Source: Fen-1273 sp963837815
GTDB lineage: Bacteria > Bacteroidota > Ignavibacteria > UBA10030 > UBA6906
Direction: 5' to 3'
DNA length: 64,000 bases
Assembly (NCBI GenBank): GCA_963837815.1
Contig: CAWIOS010000012.1
Span: 744,001 to 808,000 of the forward strand
Shown here: positions 17,085 to 24,854 of the stretch, piece after piece
Position numbering within the stretch: the first letter of the stretch is position 1
Layout: every line of letters begins with the position of its first letter
Notes under the pieces: generated by a model
What the model saw: only the letters and a program-made list of their open reading frames with translations
Database searches by the model: none
What the model was told of the DNA's origin: nothing
Translations under genes and position numbers: made by a program

Positions 17085-18536
17085 TTACGTACCGACCGAA
17101 GCAAAGCTCGACACGATCTGCTGCTGCTGCGCCGCCTCGTCGAGCAGTTCCTGGATATCCTCATACTCCAGTGCGTATTCATTGACCTGCGTGTCAATCC
17201 GGCTGTTGATCGTCGTGATCCGGTCCGTCAGCGTCTTCACCTGCGAATTCAAGCCCTTCGTCTCGGTGTCAATTGTCCCCCCGTACGTCACATACGGTTT
17301 CAGTTTTGCCGTAAGGAGAGTCGCCACCCCGCTCGACGAGTTGAACAGATCCGATACCTGCGACGGGTTCGACGCGAGCGCGGCCTCGAATTTGGTTGTA
17401 TCCGAGAGACTGAGCGTGCCGTCGCTGTTCGTCGTGATGCCGATTGCCGTCAGCACGGACGGGGCTCCTGCGGCCACCGAGGAGACCGAATGCATCATCA
17501 GGCTCCGGAGATCATTCGAAAGGAACCGGACGTTCGTGTCGTCCGCGAAGACTCCCCGGGTCCCCGTCGTCGCATTGGTGGAGGTCTGACTGGCAAGGTA
17601 GCTCAATACCGCGTTGTAGCTCGATATGAAGCTGTTCACCGACGACTCGATTCCCGAGCTGTTCGGGGACACCGTAAGCGTTACCGGGGACGACGATGTA
17701 CCCATGAGCTGTATCGTCAGCCCGTTCACCGCATCGGTGATGTTGTTGGTCCCGCGCGTCATGGCGACGCCGTCGAACGAGAACTGGGCGTCAAGGTTCT
17801 CGCCGTATCCCTCGATGAAACCCGCCTGCGTCGAGGTCGCAATCGTGCGCGATGTCCCGCCGGGCGTGTCCGTGAAGTTCACCGAGCCGTACCCGAGGAC
17901 CGCCGCCAGTGTCGAATTGCCGTCCGTGACGGAAGAAATCCGGTTCGCGGTTCCGGTATTCGTGCTCGTCAGTGCAAGCTCCGAATGCGTGGCATCCACG
18001 TGGAGGACGGAGGCAGTGACGCCGACACCCGTCGTCGCGTTGATGGCGGAGGCGATTGCCGCAAGCGCCTGATCATCCGTCTGGCCGTCCGTCAGATTGA
18101 CGGTCACCTGCGTGCCGTTGATCGAAAACGTCCGGCTCCCCGAGCCGACGGCCGCAACGATGGACGTACCGGCGGCGGTGAACTGGGTCGAAAGGAGCAG
18201 GTCCGATTTCGCAAGACGGGTCACGCTGTCGAGCGTATGGGAGCCGACCGCCGCCGAACTCGTGGCGGTCCCCTGGACCGCCGTGCTGAGGGAACTCGCG
18301 ACGTTAAAGGACGCGAACGGCGAGAGCGAGCCGTTCTCCGCGAGGCTCGTCGCGCTCGTATAGAGCGTGTTGAGGTCGGATTTCAGCGTGGCCAACGCGC
18401 TGATCTGCGAATTGAGCGCCGTTTCCTGGTTCTGGAGCGGGGTTACCGAAGTCGACTGCAGCGTGGACCTGTACTCCGCTTCAAGCGTGCTCAGTGATGT
18501 CGTTGTCGATGTCGTCGACGGAACGCTCGTAGCCAT
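17085..18536 (-). CDS. fliD: Flagellar cap protein FliD
   Basis: A 483-residue filament cap protein that helps flagellin fold at the tip. The N-terminal FliD region (LSTLEAEYRSTL..., KSDLNTLYTSA) and C-terminal FliD region (LNSQVKTLTDRITTINSRI, ending in a Gln-rich coiled coil) flank a Ser/Thr-rich middle. Cysteine is absent, as expected for an exported filament protein. ATG 18536 shares one base with the TGA of the FliS gene (TGATG), so it is translationally coupled; the upstream in-frame sequence is FliS read in another frame. The Ser/Thr-rich surface may be a glycosylation target, given the neighbouring genes. Confidence 0.92.
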   Translation of the reverse strand: MATSVPSTTSTTTSLSTLEAEYRSTLQSTSVTPLQNQETALNSQISALATLKSDLNTLYTSATSLAENGSLSPFASFNVASSLSTAVQGTATSSAAVGSHTLDSVTRLAKSDLLLSTQFTAAGTSIVAAVGSGSRTFSINGTQVTVNLTDGQTDDQALAAIASAINATTGVGVTASVLHVDATHSELALTSTNTGTANRISSVTDGNSTLAAVLGYGSVNFTDTPGGTSRTIATSTQAGFIEGYGENLDAQFSFDGVAMTRGTNNITDAVNGLTIQLMGTSSSPVTLTVSPNSSGIESSVNSFISSYNAVLSYLASQTSTNATTGTRGVFADDTNVRFLSNDLRSLMMHSVSSVAAGAPSVLTAIGITTNSDGTLSLSDTTKFEAALASNPSQVSDLFNSSSGVATLLTAKLKPYVTYGGTIDTETKGLNSQVKTLTDRITTINSRIDTQVNEYALEYEDIQELLDEAAQQQQIVSSFASVGT

Positions 18537-18913
18537 CAGGCAGCCTCCCTCAGGTGAAACGCCTGAGCCCATGTCATTCGCAGCTCGTCGAGGACCTTGA
18601 TCGCCTCCCCGAATTTTCCGCTGTACACACAGGACTTGCAGTAATCGTACAGGCGGAACAGACCCATTGCGACTTCCTCGTATTTGAAGTCGAGCGAGAT
18701 GATCAGTGCGTTCAGTGCGCGTATCGCCTGACGCCTGTCTCTTTTCCTGCATCCCTGCACGCCGAGCGTCATCAACCTGTGGATGATCTGCTCGGGGGTG
18801 AGGTGCATGAACTCCTCCCTGCGGTACGCATCAAAAGCAAATTTCTGGCTGGTGTTGATCCCCGGGCTTCCCGGTGCACGGACCGTTCCCGGAGCAGTGG
18901 CTGCGCGTTCCAT
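18536..18913 (-). CDS. fliS: FliS-like flagellin export chaperone
   Basis: A 125-residue protein fitting FliS by position and pattern. FliS binds the flagellin C-terminus to stop premature polymerisation. Visible features are the helical LTPEQIIHRLMTLGVQG, the middle RRQAIRALNALIISLDF and the 'L..LYdYck' helix FRLYDYCKSCVYSGKFGEAI. ATG 18913 is favoured over upstream alternatives because GAGGG stands 8 nt away. It lies between flagellin and FliD, the usual fliC-fliS-fliD neighbourhood, and its stop overlaps the fliD start. Three cysteines near residues 95-99 and a diverged N-terminus make it a remote member. Confidence 0.75.
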   Translation of the reverse strand: MERAATAPGTVRAPGSPGINTSQKFAFDAYRREEFMHLTPEQIIHRLMTLGVQGCRKRDRRQAIRALNALIISLDFKYEEVAMGLFRLYDYCKSCVYSGKFGEAIKVLDELRMTWAQAFHLREAA

Positions 18914-18956
18914 AGTCAATTCCCTCACTGATTGCATGGCTTCGTCAAAAGGGGGA

Positions 18957-18984
18957 GGGTGCCGGCAACCCCTGCCCGGCACCC
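18957..18984 (-). terminator. Hairpin terminator between flagellin and fliS
   Basis: On the minus strand GGGTGCCGG and CCGGCACCC form a perfect 9-bp stem around a 10-nt loop, 18 nt after the flagellin stop, followed by TCCCCCTTTTG. The T-run is weak, so it may be a partial terminator or an mRNA-end stabiliser. Either would keep flagellin mRNA more abundant than fliS-fliD. Confidence 0.65.
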
Positions 18985-19002
18985 GTTCCCTCACCCGTTA
19001 TA

Positions 19003-19800
19003 TCACTGGAAAAGCTTCAGGAACACCTGATTGCCGGTGTTTGCCTGAGCGAGCTGCGTCACCGCAGTCTGCTGCAGGATCTGCAGTTTCGAAACCTGCA
19101 ATTGCTCCTGCGCGATGTCCGCATCCATGATGGTGCTTTCCGAAGCCTGCGTGTTCGTGATTTCCACGTTGAGGTTTGACTCTTTTGCATCCATGCGTGA
19201 GGACAGAGAACCCATCGTCTGCAGTGCGCTTGTGATTGTCGCGACCTCAGAGCTCACATCGAGCGTCTGGATCGAGGCAGAGGTCATCGAAGCGATGCTG
19301 GCGAAGCTGGCGCTGTACACGACGTCGATAGAATCGCTCGTCGTTGCGCCGACCTGGAACTTCTGGCTGAACTGGGCCATGTTAAACAGCGACGTCCCGT
19401 TGAAGTCGGTCTGCGTTATGACGTCGTTGATTTCGGTCGTCAGCTCGTTCACGTCGTTGGCAAGAGCAGTCTTGTCCGAGACCGGATCATTGGCCGCAGC
19501 GACTTTCTCCTGGATCGTGGTGAGCAGATCGTTCACGCTCTGAAGAGCCTGCTCGCCGGTGCCGATCATGTTCTTCGCATCACCGATGTTGTTGACCGCG
19601 GCCTGCAGTACGCCGGTGCGGGCATCCATCTCCTCACCGATCGTGTACCCGGACGGATCATCCGCGACCGAGTTGACGCGCTTGCCGGTCGAGAGCCGGA
19701 GCTGGTGAACGCTTAACTGCTGATCAATGTTGTTCAACGCATTGTAGGCGTTGTACGCAGAGATCGGCGTGTTGATCCTTGCACCACTTGAATATGCCAT
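19003..19800 (-). CDS. fliC: Flagellin
   Basis: A 265-residue short flagellin. The N-terminal D0/D1 helices are clear (HQLRLSTGKRVNSVADDPSGY; NNIGDAKNMIGTGEQALQSV) and the C-terminal D1/D0 helices end in ANTGNQVFLKLFQ. The variable D2/D3 part is nearly absent, leaving a small Ser/Thr-rich centre (about 155-195) that could carry glycans. It has no cysteine. GGGAGG precedes the ATG by 5 nt, and that Shine-Dalgarno lies in the loop of a small hairpin. A perfect sigma-28 promoter stands 86-112 nt upstream of the ATG. A terminator-like hairpin follows. Only this flagellin gene is visible here. Confidence 0.97.
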   Translation of the reverse strand: MAYSSGARINTPISAYNAYNALNNIDQQLSVHQLRLSTGKRVNSVADDPSGYTIGEEMDARTGVLQAAVNNIGDAKNMIGTGEQALQSVNDLLTTIQEKVAAANDPVSDKTALANDVNELTTEINDVITQTDFNGTSLFNMAQFSQKFQVGATTSDSIDVVYSASFASIASMTSASIQTLDVSSEVATITSALQTMGSLSSRMDAKESNLNVEITNTQASESTIMDADIAQEQLQVSKLQILQQTAVTQLAQANTGNQVFLKLFQ

Positions 19801-19801
19801 G

Positions 19802-19817
19802 ACTACCTCCCTGTAGT
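19802..19817 (-). promoter_or_regulatory. Shine-Dalgarno hairpin of flagellin; candidate CsrA site
   Basis: On the minus strand ACTAC-AGGGAG-GTAGT forms a 5-bp stem with the ribosome-binding sequence in a 6-nt loop, 1 nt before the flagellin ATG. The loop contains A-N-G-G-A, the core bound by CsrA/RsmA in hairpin loops. Binding there would block translation. Confidence 0.5.
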
Positions 19818-19835
19818 GTGTTTGATGTATGATCG

Positions 19836-19851
19836 GGGGCTTCCGTGCCCC
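19836..19851 (-). promoter_or_regulatory. Upstream leader hairpin of flagellin; second candidate CsrA site
   Basis: GGGGC-ACGGAA-GCCCC on the minus strand is a 5-bp GC stem with a 6-nt loop holding ACGGA, again the CsrA core. It lies in the transcribed leader about 18 nt upstream of the Shine-Dalgarno hairpin. Paired sites of this design occur in the hag leader of Bacillus subtilis. Confidence 0.5.
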
Positions 19852-19885
19852 GCCGTGCTGATTGTATCTTCAGCTTCTACCTGTG

Positions 19886-19912
19886 TTATCGGCAGACCGA
19901 GAAAAAACTTTA
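19886..19912 (-). promoter_or_regulatory. Sigma-28 (FliA) promoter of flagellin
   Basis: On the minus strand TAAA (19912-19909), a 15-nt spacer, then GCCGATAA (19893-19886): an exact match to the sigma-28 consensus TAAA-N15-GCCGATAA. Transcription should start near 19879, giving a leader of about 80 nt. Confidence 0.9.
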
Positions 19913-19938
19913 GGCGGGAATCGGAACCCGATGTACGC

Positions 19939-21141
19939 TCAGAGGTGAGCCGATTCGCGGGATTCAGGGCGGGGAGGCTCCCCGGAGCGTGCGGCCTTCA
20001 GGGCAGTCGAGAAATTCGCCTGAATTTCAACGGACGAGGGGTTGAGCTGCAGTGCGCAGGCAAAGGACCGGAGCGCCGCCGCGGTGTCACCTGTCTTCCA
20101 GAGACACTGCCCCGTGATGTGGCGCACCTTCCACTCCTCGATCTGAATGTCAACGGAGACATCGAGGGGGGGAGGGAGGGGGCTTTCAAAGAAGATATCA
20201 AGGATCTCCTGAAGGTGACGGAGTGCACCCGCGTAGTCTTTTCCGTGCACGCAGGTCCCGACGAGGTACCAACGTGCGGCGACCTGCACGGGAGCCAGGG
20301 CAAGGGAAGACCGGCAGCAGGCAGCCGATTCAACCGTTCTGCCGCTCCGCAGTTCGGCCTCCGCAAGGATATTCCAGGCAACGGCCCGCAGAGGCTTCGG
20401 AAGACCGTCCGACGCAAGAGCTCTCCGGAGGTAGGTTCCGGCTTCGCCATAATTCTGAAACATGGCCGCCATGTTCCCCAGATGGTAACAGGCGTAGGAG
20501 TCACCAGGATTCTTTTTCAACCGGGCCCGGAGAAGACGGCGATTCCGTTCTGCTTTCCGCCCGAGCGACTCCACTCCTCCGCCGTACCCCAGGTGCTCGA
20601 CGGTAACAGAGGACGGCTTGATGAGGCCACCGAGCCGGACTATCGACGGAGCGATCTGCTCATGCACGGTCCCTTCGAATCGGACTCCCGGCGCCCTCCG
20701 GAAGAACCGTTCATACGGCATCACCTGAACGGAGGGGCCGGTCGGGAGCGTTGCCGTCCCCCTGACAAGGACCGTGTACGCAAAGGCGGCCGGGTCGGCG
20801 GCACAGGCGCGCAATGCACCGGCCTGCCCCGGACCAAGCCTCTCGTCGGCATCAAGCATGAGCACCCAATCGCCGGTGCAATGCTTGAGTGATTCGTTGC
20901 GTGCGTCGGCGAAGTCATCCCTCCAGGGAAAGGAGAATACCCGCGCACCGAAGCGCGCTGCCACCTCGCGCGTGTCGTCGGTGGACCCGGTATCGACGAC
21001 GACGATTTCATCCACGGCACCGCGCACGCTTTCAAGGCATCCCGGGAGCGATGTCGATTCATTCCTGACGATCATGCTGAGGGAAATCCTCGCCGATGCG
21101 TCTGTGTCTCCGCTGTCGCCTGTCAAGGGCTCCCTGTTCAA
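19939..21141 (-). CDS. Family 2 glycosyltransferase with TPR tail
   Basis: A 400-residue protein. Residues about 15-230 are a GT-A family 2 transferase: ISLSMIVRNES, DEIVVVDTGSTDDT, and the nucleotide-sugar/metal motif VLMLDADERL, then EGTVHEQI. The remainder holds TPR-like helices (SYACYHLGNMAAMFQNYGEA; GALRHLQEILDIFF). It probably adds a sugar to a protein or a growing glycan. The start is TTG at 21141, within the TTGA overlap with the preceding gene's stop, with GGAGG 4 nt upstream; no ATG lies before the catalytic motif. It is the last gene of the glycosylation operon and directly precedes the flagellin promoter, pointing to flagellin as substrate (inference). Confidence 0.85.
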   Translation of the reverse strand: MNREPLTGDSGDTDASARISLSMIVRNESTSLPGCLESVRGAVDEIVVVDTGSTDDTREVAARFGARVFSFPWRDDFADARNESLKHCTGDWVLMLDADERLGPGQAGALRACAADPAAFAYTVLVRGTATLPTGPSVQVMPYERFFRRAPGVRFEGTVHEQIAPSIVRLGGLIKPSSVTVEHLGYGGGVESLGRKAERNRRLLRARLKKNPGDSYACYHLGNMAAMFQNYGEAGTYLRRALASDGLPKPLRAVAWNILAEAELRSGRTVESAACCRSSLALAPVQVAARWYLVGTCVHGKDYAGALRHLQEILDIFFESPLPPPLDVSVDIQIEEWKVRHITGQCLWKTGDTAAALRSFACALQLNPSSVEIQANFSTALKAARSGEPPRPESRESAHL

Positions 21142-24100
21142 TTTTCCTCCGCGCGCAGGGAGCGGCCGGGCCGGACGCCGGATTCGACAAGCCTGATGAG
21201 CTCTCCCCTCACACAGGAGATCAGCCCGGGCCAGTCACCGTACCGCGACTGCCTGAAGAGCCTCATACCGGGATACCAGGGGGAATCGACGCGCCCCACA
21301 AGCCAGCGCCAGTCGGGACGAAACGGAAGAAGAGTCCACACGTTCTTCCCCATCGCCCCCGCAAGGTGGGCAACCGCCGTATCGACCGCGATCACCAGGT
21401 CAAGATTCTCTATCGCCGCCGCCGTCTGGGAGAAGTCCGTGAGTAACTGATCGAGGTTTTCCGCCCGCTGAGCGCAGCGGGACGATTCCAGCGCCGCAGA
21501 GTGCTTTCCCTTCTGCAGGCTGTAGAAATTCACGCCGGGGGTCTCCAGGAGGGGAAGAATGGACTCCAATGGACACGACCTGTTGAAATCATTCCTGTGG
21601 ACCGGATTCCCGGCCCACACAACGCCGACCGAGAGGCGATCGGCGCGGATCCTCGTCCGCCACTCATTTGCCAGTGACTCATCCGCCCGTATGTAAGGAC
21701 CGGCCCACGGAATCGAGTTCACGTCCCTCACACCGAGAATTCCCGGAAGACTCAGGAGCTGGATAAACACGTCGCAACGGACCGACGGGGGCTCATGACT
21801 CATCCGGACCAGCGTATCGATTCCCGGAAAGCCGGTGAAGAGGCCGCATAACTCGCTGTGGCACTCGAAGACAACGGTCCCCCCCCGCCGGCCGAGTTCG
21901 GGAAGAAACCGGGCGAACTGGAGCGTGTCGCCGAACCCCTGCTCGCTCCTGACGAGGATCTTCTTCCCGCGCAGATCCGATCCGTCCCATCGCGTTATGT
22001 CCGGGTCCGGCGGGGCGCATTTCCGGAGCGGATCGCAGACTTTGAAACGCCACTCGTATCCCGCCCACCCCTCGGCAAGATTCCCCGTGAGGAGACAAAT
22101 GAGAGACCTGTTGAGATGGGCTTCCGCGTACCCGGGCCTTGCACGAATCGCGTCATCGTACGAACGGATCGATTCATCAAACCGGTGGCCGTTCGCCAGC
22201 GCCGCCGCCAGATTGAAGTGCACCTCCGGGATGGAAGGATCGGCAGCGATCGTTTCGCGGTAGAGCCGCTCTGCCTCTTCGAATCTTCCCTGGCCTCCGA
22301 GCGCGTTCGCCAGGTTGTTGCGCGCGAGATGGAAATCAGGCTTGAGCTCCAGCGCCCTCCGGCAGTGTGATTCCGCCTCGGTGAACAGTGACTTCTCCGT
22401 GAGCAGCGACCCCAGGTTATTGTGCGCGTGGGGATACTCGGGCCGGACCCGGATCGCAATCCTGTAGAACTTCTCGGCGACGTTGAGATTTCCCCTCTCC
22501 TTCAGAAGCATCCCCATATTGTTGAGGACTTCGGGAAAATCGGGCTTGAGCCGGAGCGCGTTCCTGAACGCGGAAAACGCCCCGGCGGTATCCCCTTTTC
22601 CCATGAGCGCAATGCCGAGCTGTGCATGCAGCGGGGCAGCGTCCGGTTGGATTTCCACGGCCCTGGAGAAGCACCGGAGCGCTTCATCCACTTTCCCCTG
22701 CAGCTGCAGCACGGTCCCGAGACCGCTGTGCGCTTCGGCCAATTCCGGACGGACCGCAATCGCGCGTTCGAATGAGGAGACGGCCTCATCAAGTGCGCCG
22801 CGCGATTTTCTGATGAGGCCAAGATTGAGATGAATATCCGCATCCTCCGGATCAGAACGGAGGGCCGATTCGAAGGCCTGAAGCGCTCCCTCTTCATCGT
22901 GAAGGAGCATACAGATCGAGCCGATCTGCTTCAGAACAAGAGTCGAGGCGGGATCGAACGCAAGCGCTTCACGCAATTCGGCGAGCGCCCCTTTCGGATC
23001 CCCCTCCTCCCTGAGTGCGTTTCCCAGGTTGATGCGGGCCTCTATGAAGTCCGGCGCAATGTCGATGGCGGCCCTGTACGATAACTCCGCATCGCGGTAC
23101 AATGACTGGCGGAGCCTGACGTTTCCCAGGTTGTAGTGCGCTTCCGCATTCCCCGGGTCAAGCGTTACCGCCGCCAGGAGCTCGGCTGAAGCCTCCGCCA
23201 GGGAGCCGCGGAATGTCAACACGAATCCCAGAGCATTGTGCGCGCTCGCGTCGGCAGGATCAGCGTGTACTGTTGCACGCAATCCTTCTTCCGCGCCGGG
23301 CAGGTCGCCGCTCCTGAAGAGAAGCGTGGCGCGCTCGAACAGCGCAGAGGCGTCGTTCGCCTTCCTGATTGACGGGATCTCAGCGGCCACCCGCTCAAGT
23401 ACCCGGGACCAGTCGCCCGCGGCGTTCTGTCGAAAAAGCCTCATCGACGGATACCAGGATGAGTCCTCACGTTGCATCTCCCAACGCCAGTCCGGAACAA
23501 AGGGGAGAAGCACCCATACAGGCTTACCCAGGGCACCCGCAAGATGAGCCGCCGCAGTATCCACAGTCACGAGAAGATCCAGGTGCGAGATGACCGCCGC
23601 CGTGACGGAAAAGTCGTCGAGTTCGCCCCCGAGATCGATGACCCCGGGCGGGAGAGGGAAGGCTTCCGCCTCCCGGTGCTTTTGAAGGCTGTAAAGCTGA
23701 ACCCCCTGGAGACCCGCGAGAGTGAGGAGATCCTCCAATCGACAGGAGCGCCGTGCGTCGTTCCTGTGTCGCCGGCTTCCCTGCCACACGATGCCGACGT
23801 TGATCGCCCGGGGATCGAACCGGGAACGCCAGGCGGCGGCTCTCTCCGGGTCCGGTGCGATGTAGGGACCGGCCCATGGGATCCGCCCCCGCGTCGTTGA
23901 GAATATCCCCGGAAGGCTCAGAAGCGGGACGGCGAAGTCATAGCGCGAGGGGGAAACCGGCGTCTCCCCGGAGACGATCTCGTCGATCCCGGGAAAGCCC
24001 TCAAGCAGTCCAGCCAGCTCCCCCTGGCATTCGAGTATCACGGTTCCGCCGCGATCCTTGACGAGGGGAATATACCTGACAAACTGTATCGTATCCCCGA

Positions 24101-24854
24101 ACCCCTGCTCCGAATACACAAGGAGTCTTTTCCCTCCGAACTGTGAACCGTCCCAGTGTGCCGCTGCGCGTTCGGGATCCCGGTGCGAGGCATTCGCCCC
24201 CCGGATACGAAACCTGTACTCATACTCCTTCCATCCTTCCTCGAGCCTTCCGAGCGCAAGAAGGGCGTTCCCCCTGTTCCAGTGCGCGTTCGCGTGGGAT
24301 GAATCGATACGGAGCGCCTGCTCATAGAAGCGGAGCGCACCCCCGATATCTCCCTTTTCGTGTGCGAGGACACCGAGGTTCACGAGCGGGTCCGGGAGGC
24401 GTGGATTTATGCCGAGTGCTTCCCGATAGGAGGCGGACGCCGATTCCGGATCTCCACGGGCCTGCTGTGAATTCCCGAGAATCACAAAACCGGGGGCAAA
24501 CAGGGGATCGGCGGCAACCGCGCGCCGGCTGAATTTCTCGGCAGATTCGGGATCATTCAGCCCTTCAAGGAGGATGAGCGCAATATCAGACAGGACGGAA
24601 GCGTAATCCGGCTTCAGGGAAAGAAGGCTCTGGAATGTCTTCAGGGCACCTTTCAGGTCACACTTCTTCCATTTCGTCCTGGCCAGAAGATACAGGGCGT
24701 CGATATCACGGGGGCGTCCGGCGACGACCTGCTCCAGATTAGATTCGGCGGCATCGAGATCGCCCGCATAGTATTGTGCGCAGGCGGCCGCATAGTGATC
24801 CCGCCCGCTTGCTGCGATCCCTTTCTCCTCCCTCTCTGCGTGCACCGCGTTCAA
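21138..24854 (-). CDS. Giant TPR protein with two GT9/GT41-like glycosyltransferase modules
   Basis: A 1238-residue protein made of TPR-GT-TPR-GT. TPRs fill about 20-215 and about 505-935 (for example HYNLGNVRLRQSLYRDAELS). Two homologous GT-B-like modules lie at about 225-500 and 960-1225. Each has 'LLVYSEQGFGDTIQFVRY' or 'ILVRSEQGFGDTLQFARF', 'GIPWAGPYI'-type, 'VGIVWQGS/VGVVWAGN', 'YSLQKHR/YSLQKGK' and 'LLVTVDTAAAHLAGALGKPVW' or its twin. Such TPR-transferases glycosylate flagellin or other proteins. Start TTG 24854 overlaps the upstream stop as TTGA with GGAGG 6 nt away. No signal peptide, so cytoplasmic. The internal module duplication is clear by eye. Confidence 0.85.
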   Translation of the reverse strand: MNAVHAEREEKGIAASGRDHYAAACAQYYAGDLDAAESNLEQVVAGRPRDIDALYLLARTKWKKCDLKGALKTFQSLLSLKPDYASVLSDIALILLEGLNDPESAEKFSRRAVAADPLFAPGFVILGNSQQARGDPESASASYREALGINPRLPDPLVNLGVLAHEKGDIGGALRFYEQALRIDSSHANAHWNRGNALLALGRLEEGWKEYEYRFRIRGANASHRDPERAAAHWDGSQFGGKRLLVYSEQGFGDTIQFVRYIPLVKDRGGTVILECQGELAGLLEGFPGIDEIVSGETPVSPSRYDFAVPLLSLPGIFSTTRGRIPWAGPYIAPDPERAAAWRSRFDPRAINVGIVWQGSRRHRNDARRSCRLEDLLTLAGLQGVQLYSLQKHREAEAFPLPPGVIDLGGELDDFSVTAAVISHLDLLVTVDTAAAHLAGALGKPVWVLLPFVPDWRWEMQREDSSWYPSMRLFRQNAAGDWSRVLERVAAEIPSIRKANDASALFERATLLFRSGDLPGAEEGLRATVHADPADASAHNALGFVLTFRGSLAEASAELLAAVTLDPGNAEAHYNLGNVRLRQSLYRDAELSYRAAIDIAPDFIEARINLGNALREEGDPKGALAELREALAFDPASTLVLKQIGSICMLLHDEEGALQAFESALRSDPEDADIHLNLGLIRKSRGALDEAVSSFERAIAVRPELAEAHSGLGTVLQLQGKVDEALRCFSRAVEIQPDAAPLHAQLGIALMGKGDTAGAFSAFRNALRLKPDFPEVLNNMGMLLKERGNLNVAEKFYRIAIRVRPEYPHAHNNLGSLLTEKSLFTEAESHCRRALELKPDFHLARNNLANALGGQGRFEEAERLYRETIAADPSIPEVHFNLAAALANGHRFDESIRSYDDAIRARPGYAEAHLNRSLICLLTGNLAEGWAGYEWRFKVCDPLRKCAPPDPDITRWDGSDLRGKKILVRSEQGFGDTLQFARFLPELGRRGGTVVFECHSELCGLFTGFPGIDTLVRMSHEPPSVRCDVFIQLLSLPGILGVRDVNSIPWAGPYIRADESLANEWRTRIRADRLSVGVVWAGNPVHRNDFNRSCPLESILPLLETPGVNFYSLQKGKHSAALESSRCAQRAENLDQLLTDFSQTAAAIENLDLVIAVDTAVAHLAGAMGKNVWTLLPFRPDWRWLVGRVDSPWYPGMRLFRQSRYGDWPGLISCVRGELIRLVESGVRPGRSLRAEEN

